Below, in pieces: positions 1-15,100 of a stretch of DNA of 64,000 bases; the stretch's first letter is position 1; the number at the start of each line of letters is the position of its first letter. The DNA comes from Trogon surrucura. Lineage: Eukaryota; Chordata; Aves; Trogoniformes; Trogonidae. Made by a program: the position numbers and the translations under genes. The DNA is taken from assembly GCA_020746105.1 (NCBI GenBank), contig CM036634.1, positions 1,452,582 through 1,516,581 of the forward strand, in the 5' to 3' direction. Under the pieces are notes generated by a model, which saw only the letters and a program-made list of their open reading frames with translations, made no database searches and had not been told where the DNA came from.

Positions 1-3000
1 CCCCCCCCATAAAAATGGCCATCGGCAGCTGGAGGAGATGGAAATGGAGCATGCCCAAGCTTCTGAAGAGAGATGATACAATATTTTATCTCAGATCTCA
101 TTCCACCTACATGCAGCCCAGGATGGTGGAGAGAAGTATGTTGTCAGCCTTTCAAGAGTAGGAGGAACGTGGCTATGCAGTGCTTTGCTGGCAGTTAACC
201 CGTAAAAAAAGAGTAACTTGAGGAGAATGTTACTGTGAGGCTGCTGGAGTACCGGGCAGAAGCCTGAGGAGGCTGCAGTGGCAAGAAGAAGGAGTCGTCT
301 GTGTGGATTGAATCGGAGGCGCTGGGTTAGCGTCCAGCCCAAGGTGCGAGATCTTTTCATCTGCAGAGGTCAGAACGATGTGGCGGCTGTTTCTGGCCTG
401 GTGGCTTCCTGCTGGGCTGTGTCACTGGATGTGATGAGATAGAACTCTTCTGCCTGATATTGGTGGTGTCTTCCAGAGCGCGCCGACTCCGGATTAGTGT
501 TTGTCAAATACTGTAAACTGGAAGGAAAAGGTTGAAGTATGCACTCGTTTCATAGTTGCTTTCCTTGGCTGAATCAAAATAATGCAAGTTAATATTTCTT
601 TCCAAATAAGCTTCTAAAGTACTAAATTGTCTAAGGCACAGCGTGCAACCGTTCTTCGTTTATCTCTAGCCTGTGCAGCTGGTGATGTAAAGATCTACTG
701 TTAGATCCCATATGAGTTTTAACTCTGAGAAATGAGCTTCATGATTTGTAATTCCACCTCTCTTCCAGATATTGGTGCCATAACTTCCCAGTGTTGTCAG
801 GAGGACTTGAGAAATAGGTCCAGCATTAAATTCATGCTGTAATTCTTGTGAATTAACTGTGTTGCTAAAAGATAAGTACTACCTTTATCTTTGTGGTGCT
901 TCAAAATTTCGAGGTGATTGAATGGCTTGCATGAAAGACTTAAAAGTGAAGTTAGTGCTAATTGAGGGATTTCAAATACTGGCTTTCTACTGAGGCCTGC
1001 TATGACCAGTAAAGAACCGAAGACCTCAGCCCCTAATGCATTTGGATGTGTTAATCCTGAACGGTGCAGGACTGCCGTATCCAGGCTGGTGGAGTGACTT
1101 GCATGTGTGTCAGCGTCTCGTGCCTGCGACTTGTGGGCAGGGCAGAAGTCACAAACTGCAGCATTGTTTGGCATCGACTGTCCTACTTCAGAATGGAGCT
1201 GGTAACAGAAACAGTCAAGGCTTTTTCCCCTTGCTTTGAGGTGTGAGCAGTTGAGAAGGACTGACGGGATATACTTGAAACCATAGAAATCTGATTGTAC
1301 GGTAGAGCATGAGTAGCCCAGACCTGTTCTTCCCCTCCTGTGATTAATAGTTCCTGGTAGTGGTGTAAAGGAGGTGAACACCAGCTGGCTGTAGTGATTC
1401 TGGGAGATAATGTGTTACCCTGTAAGGAAGGCCTCAGGTCAGTCCCTGCTGTTCAGAGCTAGAGGCAAGAACTGCCTGTAGTAGCAGGGCAGTAGTGGGT
1501 GTTCCCTTGTGGAAACAAATAGTACCTTTCACCTCTGGTCTCTTGGGAAGTCTCTGGATGGTGTTGCTCTGCTTGCCTTCAGTAAGTAGCAGTGTGCACC
1601 TAGAAGTGAAGCTTGGAATGGCAGTGCCACGGCGTGCAAGGTGAGCCAGGGAGGAGGAGCAAAGCAGAGGGCTTTCTGGAATGTTGGAGCGAATCAACTA
1701 TTTTTGGTGTTGTCGGTGTCTGTCAAAACCCACCGTTTTTAAAGGCTTAATTTAAAATACAGTTGCTGATTTCTAGCTTTGTTTTGTTTTCTGAAACACC
1801 TCTGACTTAGAAATGTAATCCTAAGTTTAGAAAGCAGCGATTGGTTTGACATGTGAATGTGACTGCCAGTTAAGCCAGTAGCTGGAGGTGTGCACTGTAG
1901 GTCTTACTGGGGGCAGCAGAATCCTTCAAGAGGGGTTTTTCCTCCTCGGGGGTGTTAATGCTGAAGCTGGTTGCAACAAAATATCCTTGGTGTATGATCC
2001 AGTTGGAAGGCTTTCTGAAATATTTGTGTGTACGTGTGTGAGTGAGGCAACTAATGACACTAATAGCTATCATGTAGGGGCCAGAACCCTTCCAAACTCT
2101 GGGAAAGGCTGCCTGAATAGGTGGTGCTTGCCCTTCTTTAGAAGAGTTGGATTTCAAAAGACTTGAAGCTGGGTAGCCCTTGTTAGGTGGTGTTGCAACT
2201 GAACTCATGCTGTACTGCTGAAAAAGTTAATACTTTGAACAAGGTTCTAGTGGAACTTAACTTTCCCAAAGTTACTCTGTTATTTTTCCTTCTGACTAGG
2301 AATGAAGTGAAAAGCTATAAAGCAGCGTTGATGGGATGGCTCGGGGGCAGGCTGTTGTACAAGCTATGCCAGTAATGGAATGTGTCCTCAGTAACACATG
2401 CTGATAGATCTGAAGTAGGATGGAACCTCTCTTTTTAGATAAATCAAACCAAAAAATACTGAATTGCAAATACAAGAAGAAGGTAACTTTGCAGCTCAGT
2501 GTTAGTTGAAAGAACAGAACATTAAAGAAATCAAACTTTAGAGAAGTACTGATAGGCGAAAAAACAAAGCGAGTTGTCTTTGGCCACACTCAACACACCT
2601 CGCCGTCATTTTCCATGTTTATTGTGGTGGGCTGGCTGGCCATGATGAAAATGAAGTTGGATGTGCCATTGACGGCTCTCATCTCGGATGCTGATCTAGC
2701 TGATCCTTTTACTGACTTTTGCAACATTGGTTCTTCATCGAGTTGCTCTCTGGTGTATGAACAGTGTGGTAGTGGTGAGCTTCAGAGTTTTTAGCTATTA
2801 TGTATCTTGGGAAGCGTTAGAACTAGTGCTAGCTGTGAAGCCTGAGCTTAGCTTCAAAAATTCTCCTGTTACCTGTGGAATTAGCTTGAAGCTAGAATGA
2901 AACCAGAAGCTTGGTGTCGGTCCTTGGCTGCTTGGGAAGAGCTGGGCCTTTGGCAGGGTGGGTGGAACAGCCCATCGCCCTGCCTGGGGCTGTTCTTTAT

Positions 3001-6000
3001 TAGTGAGAGCTGTAACAGGGAATGGTCAAATGTTTGAACTTCAGAGTCTGGGCAGCGAGGCAGCCTGCCGTGGGCCTCTCAACTTCCAGAGTGTGGACTA
3101 ACAGATGGTGAATATCCATGTAGAAAAGACTTGTGTTCTGATATATGAACTTGGATATCTAAGTGCATTCTTTTCTCCTGTTGTGTATGTTTCTCTCAAG
3201 CTGTATATTCTGTACTCGCCTCCATTTGATTTTAGTCCAGTCACTGCTGCATTTTCTGCAGAGTGAGAGTTTCCACAGGGTTGGATGGGGCTTCTCCACA
3301 GGATCTTCTCTAGTGTGGTGGCTGGTGTGTGCTTCTGGGGAGAATAAGTGGAAGCCCCCGGTGTGAGGAGAGCTGGAAAGCTCTTCTGCTTCACAGACAA
3401 GCGCACAAATGTCAAAGCTCTTGTAGTACTGTCTTTTTTTATCTTCTGGCAGAGCTTTAAAGTAAGAAGCTGTGATTGCATTTTAACTTGGTTACAGGAA
3501 GAATCAATTTAAATGTGCTTTTCTGCCTGCTCGGATTAGGTTCCTGAGAAGGCTTGGGCTGCTCACCCTACCTGTTAGATACAGTGAGGTAGAAGCAGGG
3601 TCGAGGTACTTGGTTTTTTGAGCTGGGGCAGTTCTGCAGGTGCATGGATCTACAGCTGCAGGCACCTGGTAAACTCAAGGCTGAATGTATTTGGGGGCTG
3701 TTGGATCTATTGAGCTTATTTGTCTTGGTTTAATTTCCGAACTCAAGTTATTCTTGACTGAGGCTATTTCTAGCAGATGTGCAGGACTTGACCTCTCAGG
3801 TCCTGCTTTGTTTAGCCCTTACTGGGAGAAATAATTGGAAAAAGACATTTTTCTCTGTAATCACAGCTTCCTACTTTACAAGGAGACAACACTGACAAAA
3901 TAACTTACCTGTATGTGCTTCTCCTGTGCTGCGAGTACTCTATTCCCCTGGATAAGACGTCTACCAAAGGCTCTCTTGTTTGTGCTCTTTCTCACCCTAT
4001 TTTAAGATTATGGAAAGATTTTCTTTAGGAAAACCCAGTGAAAAGCTGTACATCATGCTTTAACTGAGACTTCTGAAAACAAAATATCTCAAGATCTCTA
4101 GGGTGCCTGTCTGAATGATGAGGCCTCTTGTGTATAGAGGTGTAATAGTCTCTTTCAGTATTTTTGATTGTTCCGGTCGGTACCTGACAAGGTTTAGTGC
4201 CCAGAATAGTCAGTATGCGGGGAAGTAACGCACTTCAGGTTGAATTTGTGGAGGCAGGCTGCTGCATTGCCATAATTAAGTCTTTGTAGTTTTTCTTTCT
4301 AATACCAGAGATTTAGGCACTGGTATAGACATTATTTATAGAAACACTGTTAGAACAGTTTTCTGTTGCCCTTTTGTGGGCCTCATTTGCTTCGCCAACT
4401 TTGGGACTGGAAACTAGGGCTATAATCAAAGCATTAATTTTGTAGTGTTACCTGCAAGAATAGAGCTTCAGGAAGAAATAAAAATAGCTTCTTTTCCCCT
4501 ATGCCTTTAAAAGCAAGCTCTGACTCCTGTGTCAACTATGAAAGGGCAGGCTTTTGACAGAATTAAGACTTGTTTTCTCTCGTGCTGCTTTCTCTGCTTG
4601 GGGCAGTACCTGGGGGAAGCTGCTCCCAGCCGCCGGTGCGGGGGGAGGACAGAAAGGCCTGCCTGCCCGCTGAGAGGTGCAGGTTGCAAGCGAGTCTGAA
4701 GACAAGATGCACTTGGGTGGTTTTCTGACTGCCCTTGCAGAGCGAGGCAAAGGCAGGACTCGCCTGCGGGACATGTCATGCTGGCCATCTCCCCAGCTCA
4801 CCCCTGTGAGCAGCCTTTCATGTAGGGGTGATGTGGATCACAAGCCTTCCAAACCCTGTGAGTATGACTCCTCGGGTTGTCTGTGGTTTGACTGTTCTGT
4901 GCAAGTAGGAATCTTACTTTTGGGGGGATTTCTGTACAGCTGGATTTTAGAAAGTAGATGGAAAAGCAGATCTTTCCTCGAGTCTTTGTCATGCAGAGTT
5001 TAGCACCTTATAGGTCAAGGGTAGGCTGTTAGAATTTTGATTTATTTGGTAGAAATTATAGTTGAAAATGTCGAAGGCTGAGTTTCTCAGTTGAAAAGCC
5101 GAAGGCTGAATTAAAGAAATGGTAACAAAAAGACTGAGCACCCAGGGAGAATTGAAACTATTTATTTGCCCCTACTGTAATGCTGGAACTGCTTACGACT
5201 GTGGAGTCTCAATACCTTTAATGTCTTAGAGTAGATGTGCTATGGGCAGGATAATTTGTGGTGCTTTTGAAGTGAGGCATCAATTTTGTTGCCCAGAAGA
5301 TGTTACAATGATACAGTCTACAAGTTGATCTGGTATTAAGCTCTGTCTTATCATGCTTATGCTCCCACTCTGTGCTTTCAAAATGAGTTTGTCCTAAGCT
5401 GCTCTGGAAGTGGTTGCAGGTGGGTTCGAAATTGGTGTAAAGAGTTTCCCTGGAATTTCCTATCTGTGGTTAGAAGGGGAGGAGCAGCCTCACTCTCCTT
5501 GTTTTCTCTGCAAGTAGATCAGGAAAGGGAGTAAGCTAGTTGCTGTGGCTGTCTGATTTCATCTCGCGTAGCCGTAATTGACCTAAATGTGTACCTGTGA
5601 AAGCCTTACTTACTGCATTGCTATCTGTAAGCGTGTAATTGCTATCATTGAAACTTAAACCTGAGATGAAATGAGATGCTGTTTGTAATTATACTGTTTG
5701 TTTCATCCTTGATACGGTGTTTGCTCTGAGACCTTTTCAGACTTGATTCCCAATTTGTTACAGCTGAAAACTATCTTCTGTTTTACTTGCCTTCAGTGTC
5801 TTTTAACCTTCAAAGTGACTGGCATCGAAGCTGACTTTTACTGTTCTGTGGGTTTTCTGTAAGCTCAGGCTTTTAAAATACTTGTCCATCTCTTCAGAGA
5901 GAACAGATGAGCCAAAAGGAGAAGCTGTGAGGAGAAAACTTACCTGCCATATTGCAGAGGAACTTGAAAATTAATGTGAGGACATTGCTCTATATCCGTT

Positions 6001-9000
6001 CTGCTGTCAAAGTTTGCTAGGGTTTGACTAGACTAGAAACACCTCTTAAGTGTTGTGAGCCGAGAGCTTTGATTTTATTGTTCTATTTGAGTTTTCTTTA
6101 TTTCCTCCTTTCGCTTTTGAGAACAAATACGTTAGCATAATGTAGACGTTGAACTTCTGACCTGAGAAACCTGACTAAAATGTCTAACCAGATGGCATTT
6201 CTAGGTTATCTTGATTATTTTCTGTTATTAAGTGGAAGCTGAAAGCAAGTGAAGTGCACTTAATGTAAACTTGCAAGTTTATTGCCTCTGCCTGCAGACC
6301 TTTTACTTTCCGTCTAAGCACTGTGCATGTTTGTTTTGTTTTTTTGGATGGATAAACTTTTTGTCAAATTAATGACTCATCCTTATCAAACAAGTGTTCA
6401 TCCTTAAGTGTCCTTTAATTGTATGGTGACTGGCGGACATACCAGTCATGAGTACATTTCAGAATTCAGCTTCTTAATTTTCTCTCACTGCTGGTAGCAG
6501 GAATTTGCTGTGAACGGGGCATTATATTCTGGTTGGGTACCCATTATAATTAAATTACCATCTTTGTCTATGTTCAGTGAACCTTTCTTTGAGTAACTTC
6601 CGAAAGAATGCACCTTTTTGCACTTTGGGGAAAATCTGAACTCTCTGAGGAAAAAGGAGGAAGATGGAGCAAAGTAAATATTTTGAGGTCTGCTAGGCTT
6701 TCCTTGTAGGTTTGGCTAATGGATTATGGTCAAGGCATAGTTGTGTTCTAATGCAGAATACAATAGCTTGCTTGTTTTCTTTTACTCTGGACTGGAATCT
6801 CTTAATCCCCTCAGACTCAAGCGTGAGTATCACATGGTTTGGAGGTGTTTGGTTAACGTACGTCGCTGCTGCAGAGCATCCCTGTGCATAACAGAGGAGT
6901 AAATTGGGACTGCAGAGAGAAGCCACATGGAAATTTTCAGGTTTTGGAGACCGATGTCGAAGCGTTTAGTGTTTTGTTACCGGGTTGTGCTCTGGCAAAA
7001 CCGAGGGGAAGCGTTTGGTGGGTTAGACCTCTGAGTAAAGAGTTGAGATTTCTGCTCTAAACCTCCTAATGTGTGATAACAAGGACTATAACTTCAGTAC
7101 GCTGATAGTGTACCTACAAATGTTCAAACCAGGTATTAGGATATTTGTACGGAAAAGTCCTTGCAGGAAAACTTGTGGAAAATCTTATTGTGGTTCCTTC
7201 TTTTAGAATCTGTGGCCATATGGGACATCAGTGGATGTATAGCTGTCTAAGTAATACTTATAAACCCTTGTTAAAGAGTAATAAATATTCATTAACAGAT
7301 AATTTAAGAAAATAGTAGCTTCTTATATGACTGTGTAATGGTACCAGCATGCCTGTCATTTGCTTTCCCTCCCCCCCTTCAGTTTTGCAGGCTTTAGTAG
7401 CTGCAATCAAAATGTCCTCTGCACGTCAAACTGGAATTGTAGCTTGGAAATGACAGGGGGAATGCTGATACTTGATGAGGGTAACTGCTGAACACTGATC
7501 TAGTGAGAGGGCTGGACAAAATGAGTATGTTGTGGGGGTTTTCTGAAATAGAACAGAATTCCCTGAAATGCTGAAATATGGTAATGAACTGAGGATGGTA
7601 GAAAAACCTCCAGTGATTTAGGAGATGCTGATCTTGACTCTTGGTGCTACTTTTGCAGAACATGGTGTGTTAAGTGCAAGATTGCTCTTGCTTTGCTGGG
7701 AGCGGCTTCAGTAACTGATTCTCCCGGCAGCTGAAGCCTGCTCCTTCCCAAGCTGTTTCACTCGCATCAAAAGAAATGCAAAAAACAATTGGGGAGCTCG
7801 AGTCATGGAGGCTCTATACTTAGCTCATTACTCCAGGCAAATTATCTTTTGCTTCTCAAGTGTTGACTGGTGGCCTGGTTTAAGAGCTGTCTAGCTCTCA
7901 ACTACTCGGTCATTCTAACTCCTCTGCAATACTTGCATTTCTTAAGTATTTCTTCCTATGAACTCTTGACAGGCTGGCGACAACCTAACAGTGAAAGGAT
8001 TGAAGGATGGGAAATCTATAGTAATTCCCTGAGAAAAAAAGCAGTGCCAAACCTGCTGGTGTAATGAGCTTGGAGTAGGAAGCAGTTTCAAAACCAGCTT
8101 GATGCGATGCTCACCCACAGAGGGTGGTTCGGGCATCACTGTCACTGGCCGATGCCGGAACCTGAAGGGGCAGGGCGTGGTGCTCCCATGGAGGACTCAG
8201 CCTGGGGGTTGTGGACAGAGGATGAAGGAATTGAGCTTGATTTGACAAGGGTAAGATTGGTAAAATGAGGACAATAAGAGCTATTGCTTGCTTGCTTTAT
8301 TTTTTTTAAGACTAGTTTTCTGATGAGCTGTTTGTACGAGTTTAGGTGCTCCTGTCCTTTCTGCGGGTCACACCCAGAAGGAGAATAGGAGCAGTCCTAT
8401 TAAAATTAATAGTGCTGTTGCATCATTCTGTAGAGTGCCGTGCTCTCATTCAGCACTAAGGTATGAAGACTTTTCCTCTTGCATAAGACAACTTGATTTG
8501 TTCTGGTGGGGAGGGAAACAGTTTGGCAGTTCGCTCAAGAGTAAACTGCATGCTGCTGTGCCCTGTAGCTTCTTTTCCTAAATGTTTACTCTGTATGTAC
8601 ACCTGCCTCAGACTGGACCACTGCTCCCATGTGGACAGCGATTATCTGGCCAGCCCTTGCTGAATCCAGTTTCTGCCCTTGCTTATAGACCTGGATGGTT
8701 TGGCTTTTAAATTAGAGACCTAGTAGGCCTAAGCCTCATGTACCTGAATGTGCTTCAAGAACCCCCAAATTGGGATATGGCTTAGTCTACCTCGTCTTCT
8801 TTCCATTTGTAAGTATTTATAACAACTGTTACTGTTTTTTCTAGTTCTTCCGACAAAATTCAGATTTTAGTCTCATTGTAAATACTAACTTATGTCAATC
8901 CCAGCAAACAAAGTAATGTACTGGTTAAGAAATAAAATATGCTGCAGAACCAGTAACATTTGTTATTGAGATAAATTGACTTCAAGACACGGAATGATAA

Positions 9001-9074
9001 GTTAAAACATGCCTTGTCCAAAGTAGTGAGTCTTAAGTGACTCAAAAAGGGCAAAGAGGCACTTAAGGTTTGTG

Positions 9075-9103
9075 GTTTGTTTTTGTTTGTTTGTTTGTTT
9101 TGT
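9075..9103. repeat. (TTTG)n simple repeat
   Basis: A short run of TTTG units, interrupted by one longer T stretch. Nothing indicates a function. Confidence 0.8.
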
Positions 9104-12100
9104 GCAGGAATTACCGTATTAGGAGTAAGCTGGTGGGTTGGGGAGAATCTAGTTAAGCTTACAGTTTAAAGAAAGGCCTAGTGTGAAAAAACCCTCCAAA
9201 AACTAATTTATGTGCATAAACTTCACAATTTTTATACTGACTCTTGCCAATGAAAGCATTCCTGGAGCTAGTTTGAATTTCCAGGTGCTGGGTTTGGAGC
9301 ACGATAGCTGCTTCTGCAGGTGCAGAGAACACTCAGGTCTGTTTGGGTAGGTTGGTGAGTCTTGGTGCTTTTATTGTTGGAAGGATTTTTAGGAGTCTGA
9401 AGACGTTGCTGTGAAGCACGCTTGTGGTCAGTTACAGATGTAGCCAGCTGAGGTTTTTACTGCTTGTGAAAGGTCAGCTTAGGAAATTTGTTGAATCAAT
9501 GAACAGTAAACTTTAAACAGGTGCTGTAGCACTTGTTTTTTAGAGTTGTAAGCCTCCTTGTTTGGTGGTGGAAAACTTAGGAGGAAGAGTAGGGTCCCTG
9601 TGTGGGGTTAGTGTTCTTAAGATCTGTTTAACTGTTTGTAGCTAACAAAAATGCAAAAGGTGAGGGAATACCTGGGGCCAATTCAGAGCAGGCTTGTGCA
9701 GCTGAACAAAGATCAGTTGTGGTAAAACAGCTCAGTGCATCCATCGTGTTTGTAAAGGAAGCATTGTCAGCACCCAATTAGTCAGGCTTTGCCGTTGTGT
9801 TCTCTCCTAGGTGACTTTATGCGAAGTCTTCTTGAAAGACTTGACTTAGCAGAGCTTGTACGTGTTGGAACAAATAGGATGGCTTGTAACTTGTCTGAAG
9901 AATCTGCTGATTGTTGGCTGACTTCTGAAGAACCACTTCACCCATAACCCCTCCAAAAATCATGCTGATGACTACATTGCTTTGGGTTTGGGTTGGTGTT
10001 GTTTTTTTTTTTTTTAGTAACTCTTTTTAACTCAAGCTCAGAAGAGTTTAAACAACATACTGATAGCTTCTTGCACACAAGGATATGGAAGAGAAAGTTG
10101 TGAATCTTTGTGTGAAGCTGGGAATCCATAGATCATGCTGTGTGAGTGACAGCTCGACCTCTGCATGGAATTCAGAGCATCTTTGCCATGTTATAAAAAG
10201 CTCATTGCCTGGTGCTGGTCTGTTTGGTTGACACAGAGCTTTTTGTAGCATTTAAACTGCAAGTATAGAATAGGAATTTATCCTGTTAAAACCTGCATTT
10301 GTTTAAAGAGTTAGCTCCTACTTACTCACCTATGTCCCACATCTCTACATCTCAGTTATTTAAATACCAAGGTGTGTGTCACGCTAAACTTACTGGGTAG
10401 GTAAGTTTTTCTTTTTACAGAAAGGAGTAAATGTGACCTGTAGCAGGAGACTGTGCCTGACACCTTTGTCATTCTTCAGTTTTATGTCCAGCACTGAACT
10501 TCTGAATTAGGGTTGAGGAGTTGGTCTGTGGGTGTATTTTTGCCTGTGAAATCCTGGAGATTTGTCCAAACGCTTCTGAGATGAAGAGTGTCTAACTTCA
10601 ACCCTGCTGTGGAAGTGATGTCATTTATGTTTATGTATGTCAATTTTACAGGCTTTCTTTTTTGAGGAGGAACGGGGAAAAGCCCTTACTGATGTCTCAT
10701 CGAAACAAAATAGGCTGGGTGAATACTACAACATATACTGGGTATATGGAATGTCTGAAACATGAAGTGCTTAATGAAGAAGTGGGTGGAGTGGAAGGGT
10801 CCGTAGGCTTCAATTCTGAAGTAAGGAATAACCCTTCTCATTTGTCTAGTTAGGTTTGCCCTATGTTTAAGTCTCGTGGAATTTTTGGGGGGAGAAGCAA
10901 GAGATTTTTTTTGTGTAAACAGTAGACTTGGATTATATCCTTTCTGAGTGTTTTGAGGTAGCTTGGTGTAAAGTTTTCACAGAAATATTGCTCATACTTA
11001 GCTGGTGGAATGGGAGTTAAGGTGAGTTAAGTTCACAACTCAAATGTGGCTCTTTCTCTTCCTTCCAGCATTTTCATTCCTTGTCTTAAATGACCCAGTG
11101 TTCCTTGCAGACACATTTGAGGTAGAAATCTGCAGCTTAACTTTTCTTTCGGTGTTGTGTCAGCCCATTGCTGCTTTGGAGTTTAATTTGCAGTCTTAGC
11201 GCTGCGTTCAGCATGACTAGACTGACGTACTCTGAAGGTGAATTTCTGGTACAGTGCTTCTAGTAAACGAGAGTTGTTGCAAGGAAAGTGTTTCAAGTGC
11301 TTCCGCAGTGCTTTGTTTTGCTTCTCTAGGTAAAATGGTCTGTATCCTAAATTTGCTGGCTTAAACAGCCTTGCCTAGGTAGCGTGCCGTCACCTAGGAT
11401 AGGTGCTGTGCGGTAGGGCTGCTTTGTGGATCGTGGAGCTCTGGAGCTCTGGGGTACTGTGTGCCTTGCAGCACTGGGCTGCGGGGCTGGATTTCTGGTA
11501 CAGGAAAGCCTAAATGCTGAAAGGGTGGTCCCTCAAAACTGCGACTGCTGAAACTGCTCTGTATCTCCGACTGAGTCTGAAAGCGTTGCCAGAACACGAA
11601 GCAATCCTCAGGTTTGCTCTGCTGCTGGCTGGCACTGGACTGTGTGCTGGTGGTGCTACTGGAGTTGTACTTGAGATGGATGTAGGAAGTGGGAGCAGAC
11701 GCATTCCTTTTTCTCAGAACTATTTTATTAATTATTAGCTGAAGCGGTTGAGTTGCTGGTTTTTGTTTAGTCTCAGTGGTAGGGTTTGATATGCTACCTG
11801 ATAAATGCTGGTGTGTGTTCCACAGGTAAAATGTGCTGAGCCCTTACGGGTTGTGGCATAGGGGGTTATTGGATTTCTGGATGTTAAGGTATTGCAGTAA
11901 TGAGAACTAATGCACTGAAATGTTGGACAGTTAGTTTGTAACTCTGTTGTTGTCCCTGAGCTACAAAAAAAACCTGCTTGTGAACTTGGCAAGGTTAATG
12001 AAAAATGGACAAAACACAAATGTATGTATATCAGAGCCTTTTCCTAGAGGCAATAAAGCCTCTTTGGTAACTGTACTCAAGCGTTTTTTTCTTCTGATTC

Positions 12101-15100
12101 TAACAAGACTAAAAAATTGTTTCCTACTCATACAGTTAGCTCTTAATTTTGAGGTTTTTTCTTGACTGTAAGCAAACTGATTACCTGTCAGCTTACTGTA
12201 ACATTGAAAAGATGTGATTTGCTTCAAACTTCATACAAGGAAAATAGAACATATGCATCGCTGTGTTTGTGCTGGTGTAAGTTACTTCGGAGTATTGGCA
12301 GATCCCTTCCGCGAGATCATGTATCAGTCTGTGAGGCAGGAGCTAGTCTGCCAGCACATTTAATCTATTTTTGATTTGTCAAGATCTCAGAGGTAGAAAC
12401 AAAAAGCGTTTTGTTCTGGCTATTCTCGGGAAGACTGCCACTCGAATTGCCTTCTGATTGTCTGTTCACTTACTTCCTTGGCGCGCTGCTCTTGCGGAAT
12501 GAAGGGCATGGTTTTGTAGAAGTGGAAGTTCGAGGGCTTTCATCTGTAGATTGAATGCCTCGTGCTGTTAGTTTCTAGTGAGGTACAGGTTTGAACAGCT
12601 CCAAGTTCAACCTCATCAGCCAAAGTCAGTTGTAACTACTCTGACAACTGGTAGCCCTTCTGTAAGGGCTGTGCCAGGGCTGAATCTTCACTGCTGCTTT
12701 CCATCAGACCCTTGATGCTGTATCTCCTTTCCCTCAATCCAGTGAGAGAAGGATATGACCAAAGGCACTTCTGGATCAGTGTGGAAGAAGCTGTAGAGAA
12801 CCAGTATCTCTGGAGTTTTGTTGGACTCTTCAGAGAGAATCAAAGTCTCATAGAATATGCTGGAAATACTGCATCCAGGTTCTAGTTCTTTATATATGTA
12901 TAAATGATAAATCTTCATTGCTAATTGCAAGTGTCTAGATACAGTAAAAAGTCTGAGTCTTTACCTCGCTGTATCGTTTTCATGTGGCCGTTTTCTGAAG
13001 CTCAGGGCTTTGCGTATCTCCTGCATATTAGAGCTGTGTGAGAATTTCCCTGACGCTTGCAGGTGATCCTCAAGTGGTCAGTTCATCTTTAAGTAGTTGA
13101 ACTTGGTTTCCTGCTGTTCATTCCATACTTCTCAGGTTTCTGTTTGCATTTACCTGAGGTAAGCAATAATAATTAACTCAAAGCATTGAACTGATTGAGT
13201 TAGATTGGGAGAACAAACCAATAGCCATAATGCAATTAGCGTTATTGTAACTTCCTGGTAATGAAAATTCCACTAGTGGAATACTTGATTTAATTTTTAA
13301 GCTTTGAGAAATAGTGGCGGTGATAGAATGACTTTATAACACACTCTCACTTAGGCAGCTACTGAATGCTAGTGAAAAGCTTAGGGTGTGTAGGAAGAAT
13401 TGTAGTGACTTGACAGCTGCTGAGGATACCAGCTGTTTATGTTAATAGAGGGAATGTTTGGTGAGCTGCTTGTTCTTTGCATGTGAACACCAAAGAATGT
13501 GGTGTGCAATATGGTTTTTAATTACTGATGCTTCCATGGACAGTCTGGATGACATTGTTTACTTCCTTCTAGTGATTTTGTCTTCGATGTACTTAAACTA
13601 GAAACTGCGGAGTTGAGGACGCTTGGATGTTGCTGTCCTGTCCTCCCACCAAACTGCACAGTTGAATCAAGCGTGGGTCTGTCTCCTGACGTGGGTTGCC
13701 AAAATGGGTAAGAACTGCTCATGAGGTGATAGAGTGTGGGGCTTTTTAAGAAGAGACAAAGTCAGACGTGAAATCTGGCTTTGGGTGAGAAAAATATTAC
13801 TTAAGGTCTCTGGGGCTGTTTTTGTGGACAGTTGGTGTGGACCCGACACTAAGGATGCTTCCAGGAAAGGTGAGACTCTTGGCTGCAGGTGACCTTGGCA
13901 GTTTTCTTGGCCTGAAAACTTGGTTAGCCAACACTGCTGTAGAACTAGTATCGATACGACCTCTTAAGACCCCACTGAAAAGCTCTGCAGAACTTTGATG
14001 TCTTGATTTGCTGTGCAAGGACAGCTCTGACTCTTTGGGGAATGTAAGCACGTGGCTAAACTTCAAACAGTACCACTGTACGAGTCAGGATTGGTACGGC
14101 TTCCAGCCTGGCAAGTGAGGGCATCAGTTCCACCCTGTTACCCTCTCCAATTGCACACCCCACTCTGGACCATTGTGCTTACTTTTTGGCAGCGATTTGG
14201 TGTTCTCTGCTGATCAGCTGGGAGGTTGGTGAGTGTTAACTGGTCAGGCAGTGCTTGCACACAGGTGCCCTTCGCATACAGGGAGATGCTGTTCACTGGC
14301 AGAACTGGGTGTTTGTGTTGCTCTGTGCCAGTTCAGAAGCTTCTAGTGTAATAAACTCGCACCAAAGCAAGCTTTTGGTAGCGTACCCCACTGAATTTCC
14401 CATCAATTTTGCAGATACTGCCATGGGATTGGTATTGTATCTTAAATACAGGTATTTTGAGCAGTTACTGAAGAATTTAAGATGAATACTTATAGAACAA
14501 TAGTGCGTTTAGAGCCCAGGATAACTGAGTGGCATTATGGAAGCTAGCTGAGATATTAATGGAATCATTCTAAATATATTTCAGCATTGCGATCTCGACA
14601 GGGCGATTGTGACTCCAGGACTTGAACGTGAATACATCTTGTGTGCACACACTCATGTGAGAATTACAGAACAGCATGTGCTAGGCTTGAAGATAGTGTT
14701 TCTTTTGGTGTGATTTGGAGCATGGTACGATAAGCTCTGCAAAAGTGGAGGTGAGGCGAGAGGAAAGCGTGAAGAGCTGACCTGTTCTTACTGCATTGAT
14801 TTCCATACCTGTGCAAGGCCTGTACGTGAGATGCACGCTGCTGACATCCCCAGCCCCCCTCTTCTGGAGGGCGAAATGACAGGCTGCAGTTCCTCTCTCT
14901 TGCTGCTTTAATTCTTCGTAAGGCTGCTGCTGGAAGCTTCGCTTCATGCTCCGGCAGCCTTGCTCGAGCTGTCGCTGTGGTCTGTGAACCCCACTGGCGC
15001 AGCACTTGGCTGAGCGGGGGAAGCCGCAGTAAGGATCACTGGCTGCTTCTCAAGTCTGACATCATATCCAAGAATTAGATGGCTCTCTTTCACCATGGGG

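Noticed and set aside
797-1381. 194-codon open frame on the minus strand
   Set aside because: No domain, no plausible gene context, and overlapping open frames on the other strand; treated as chance.
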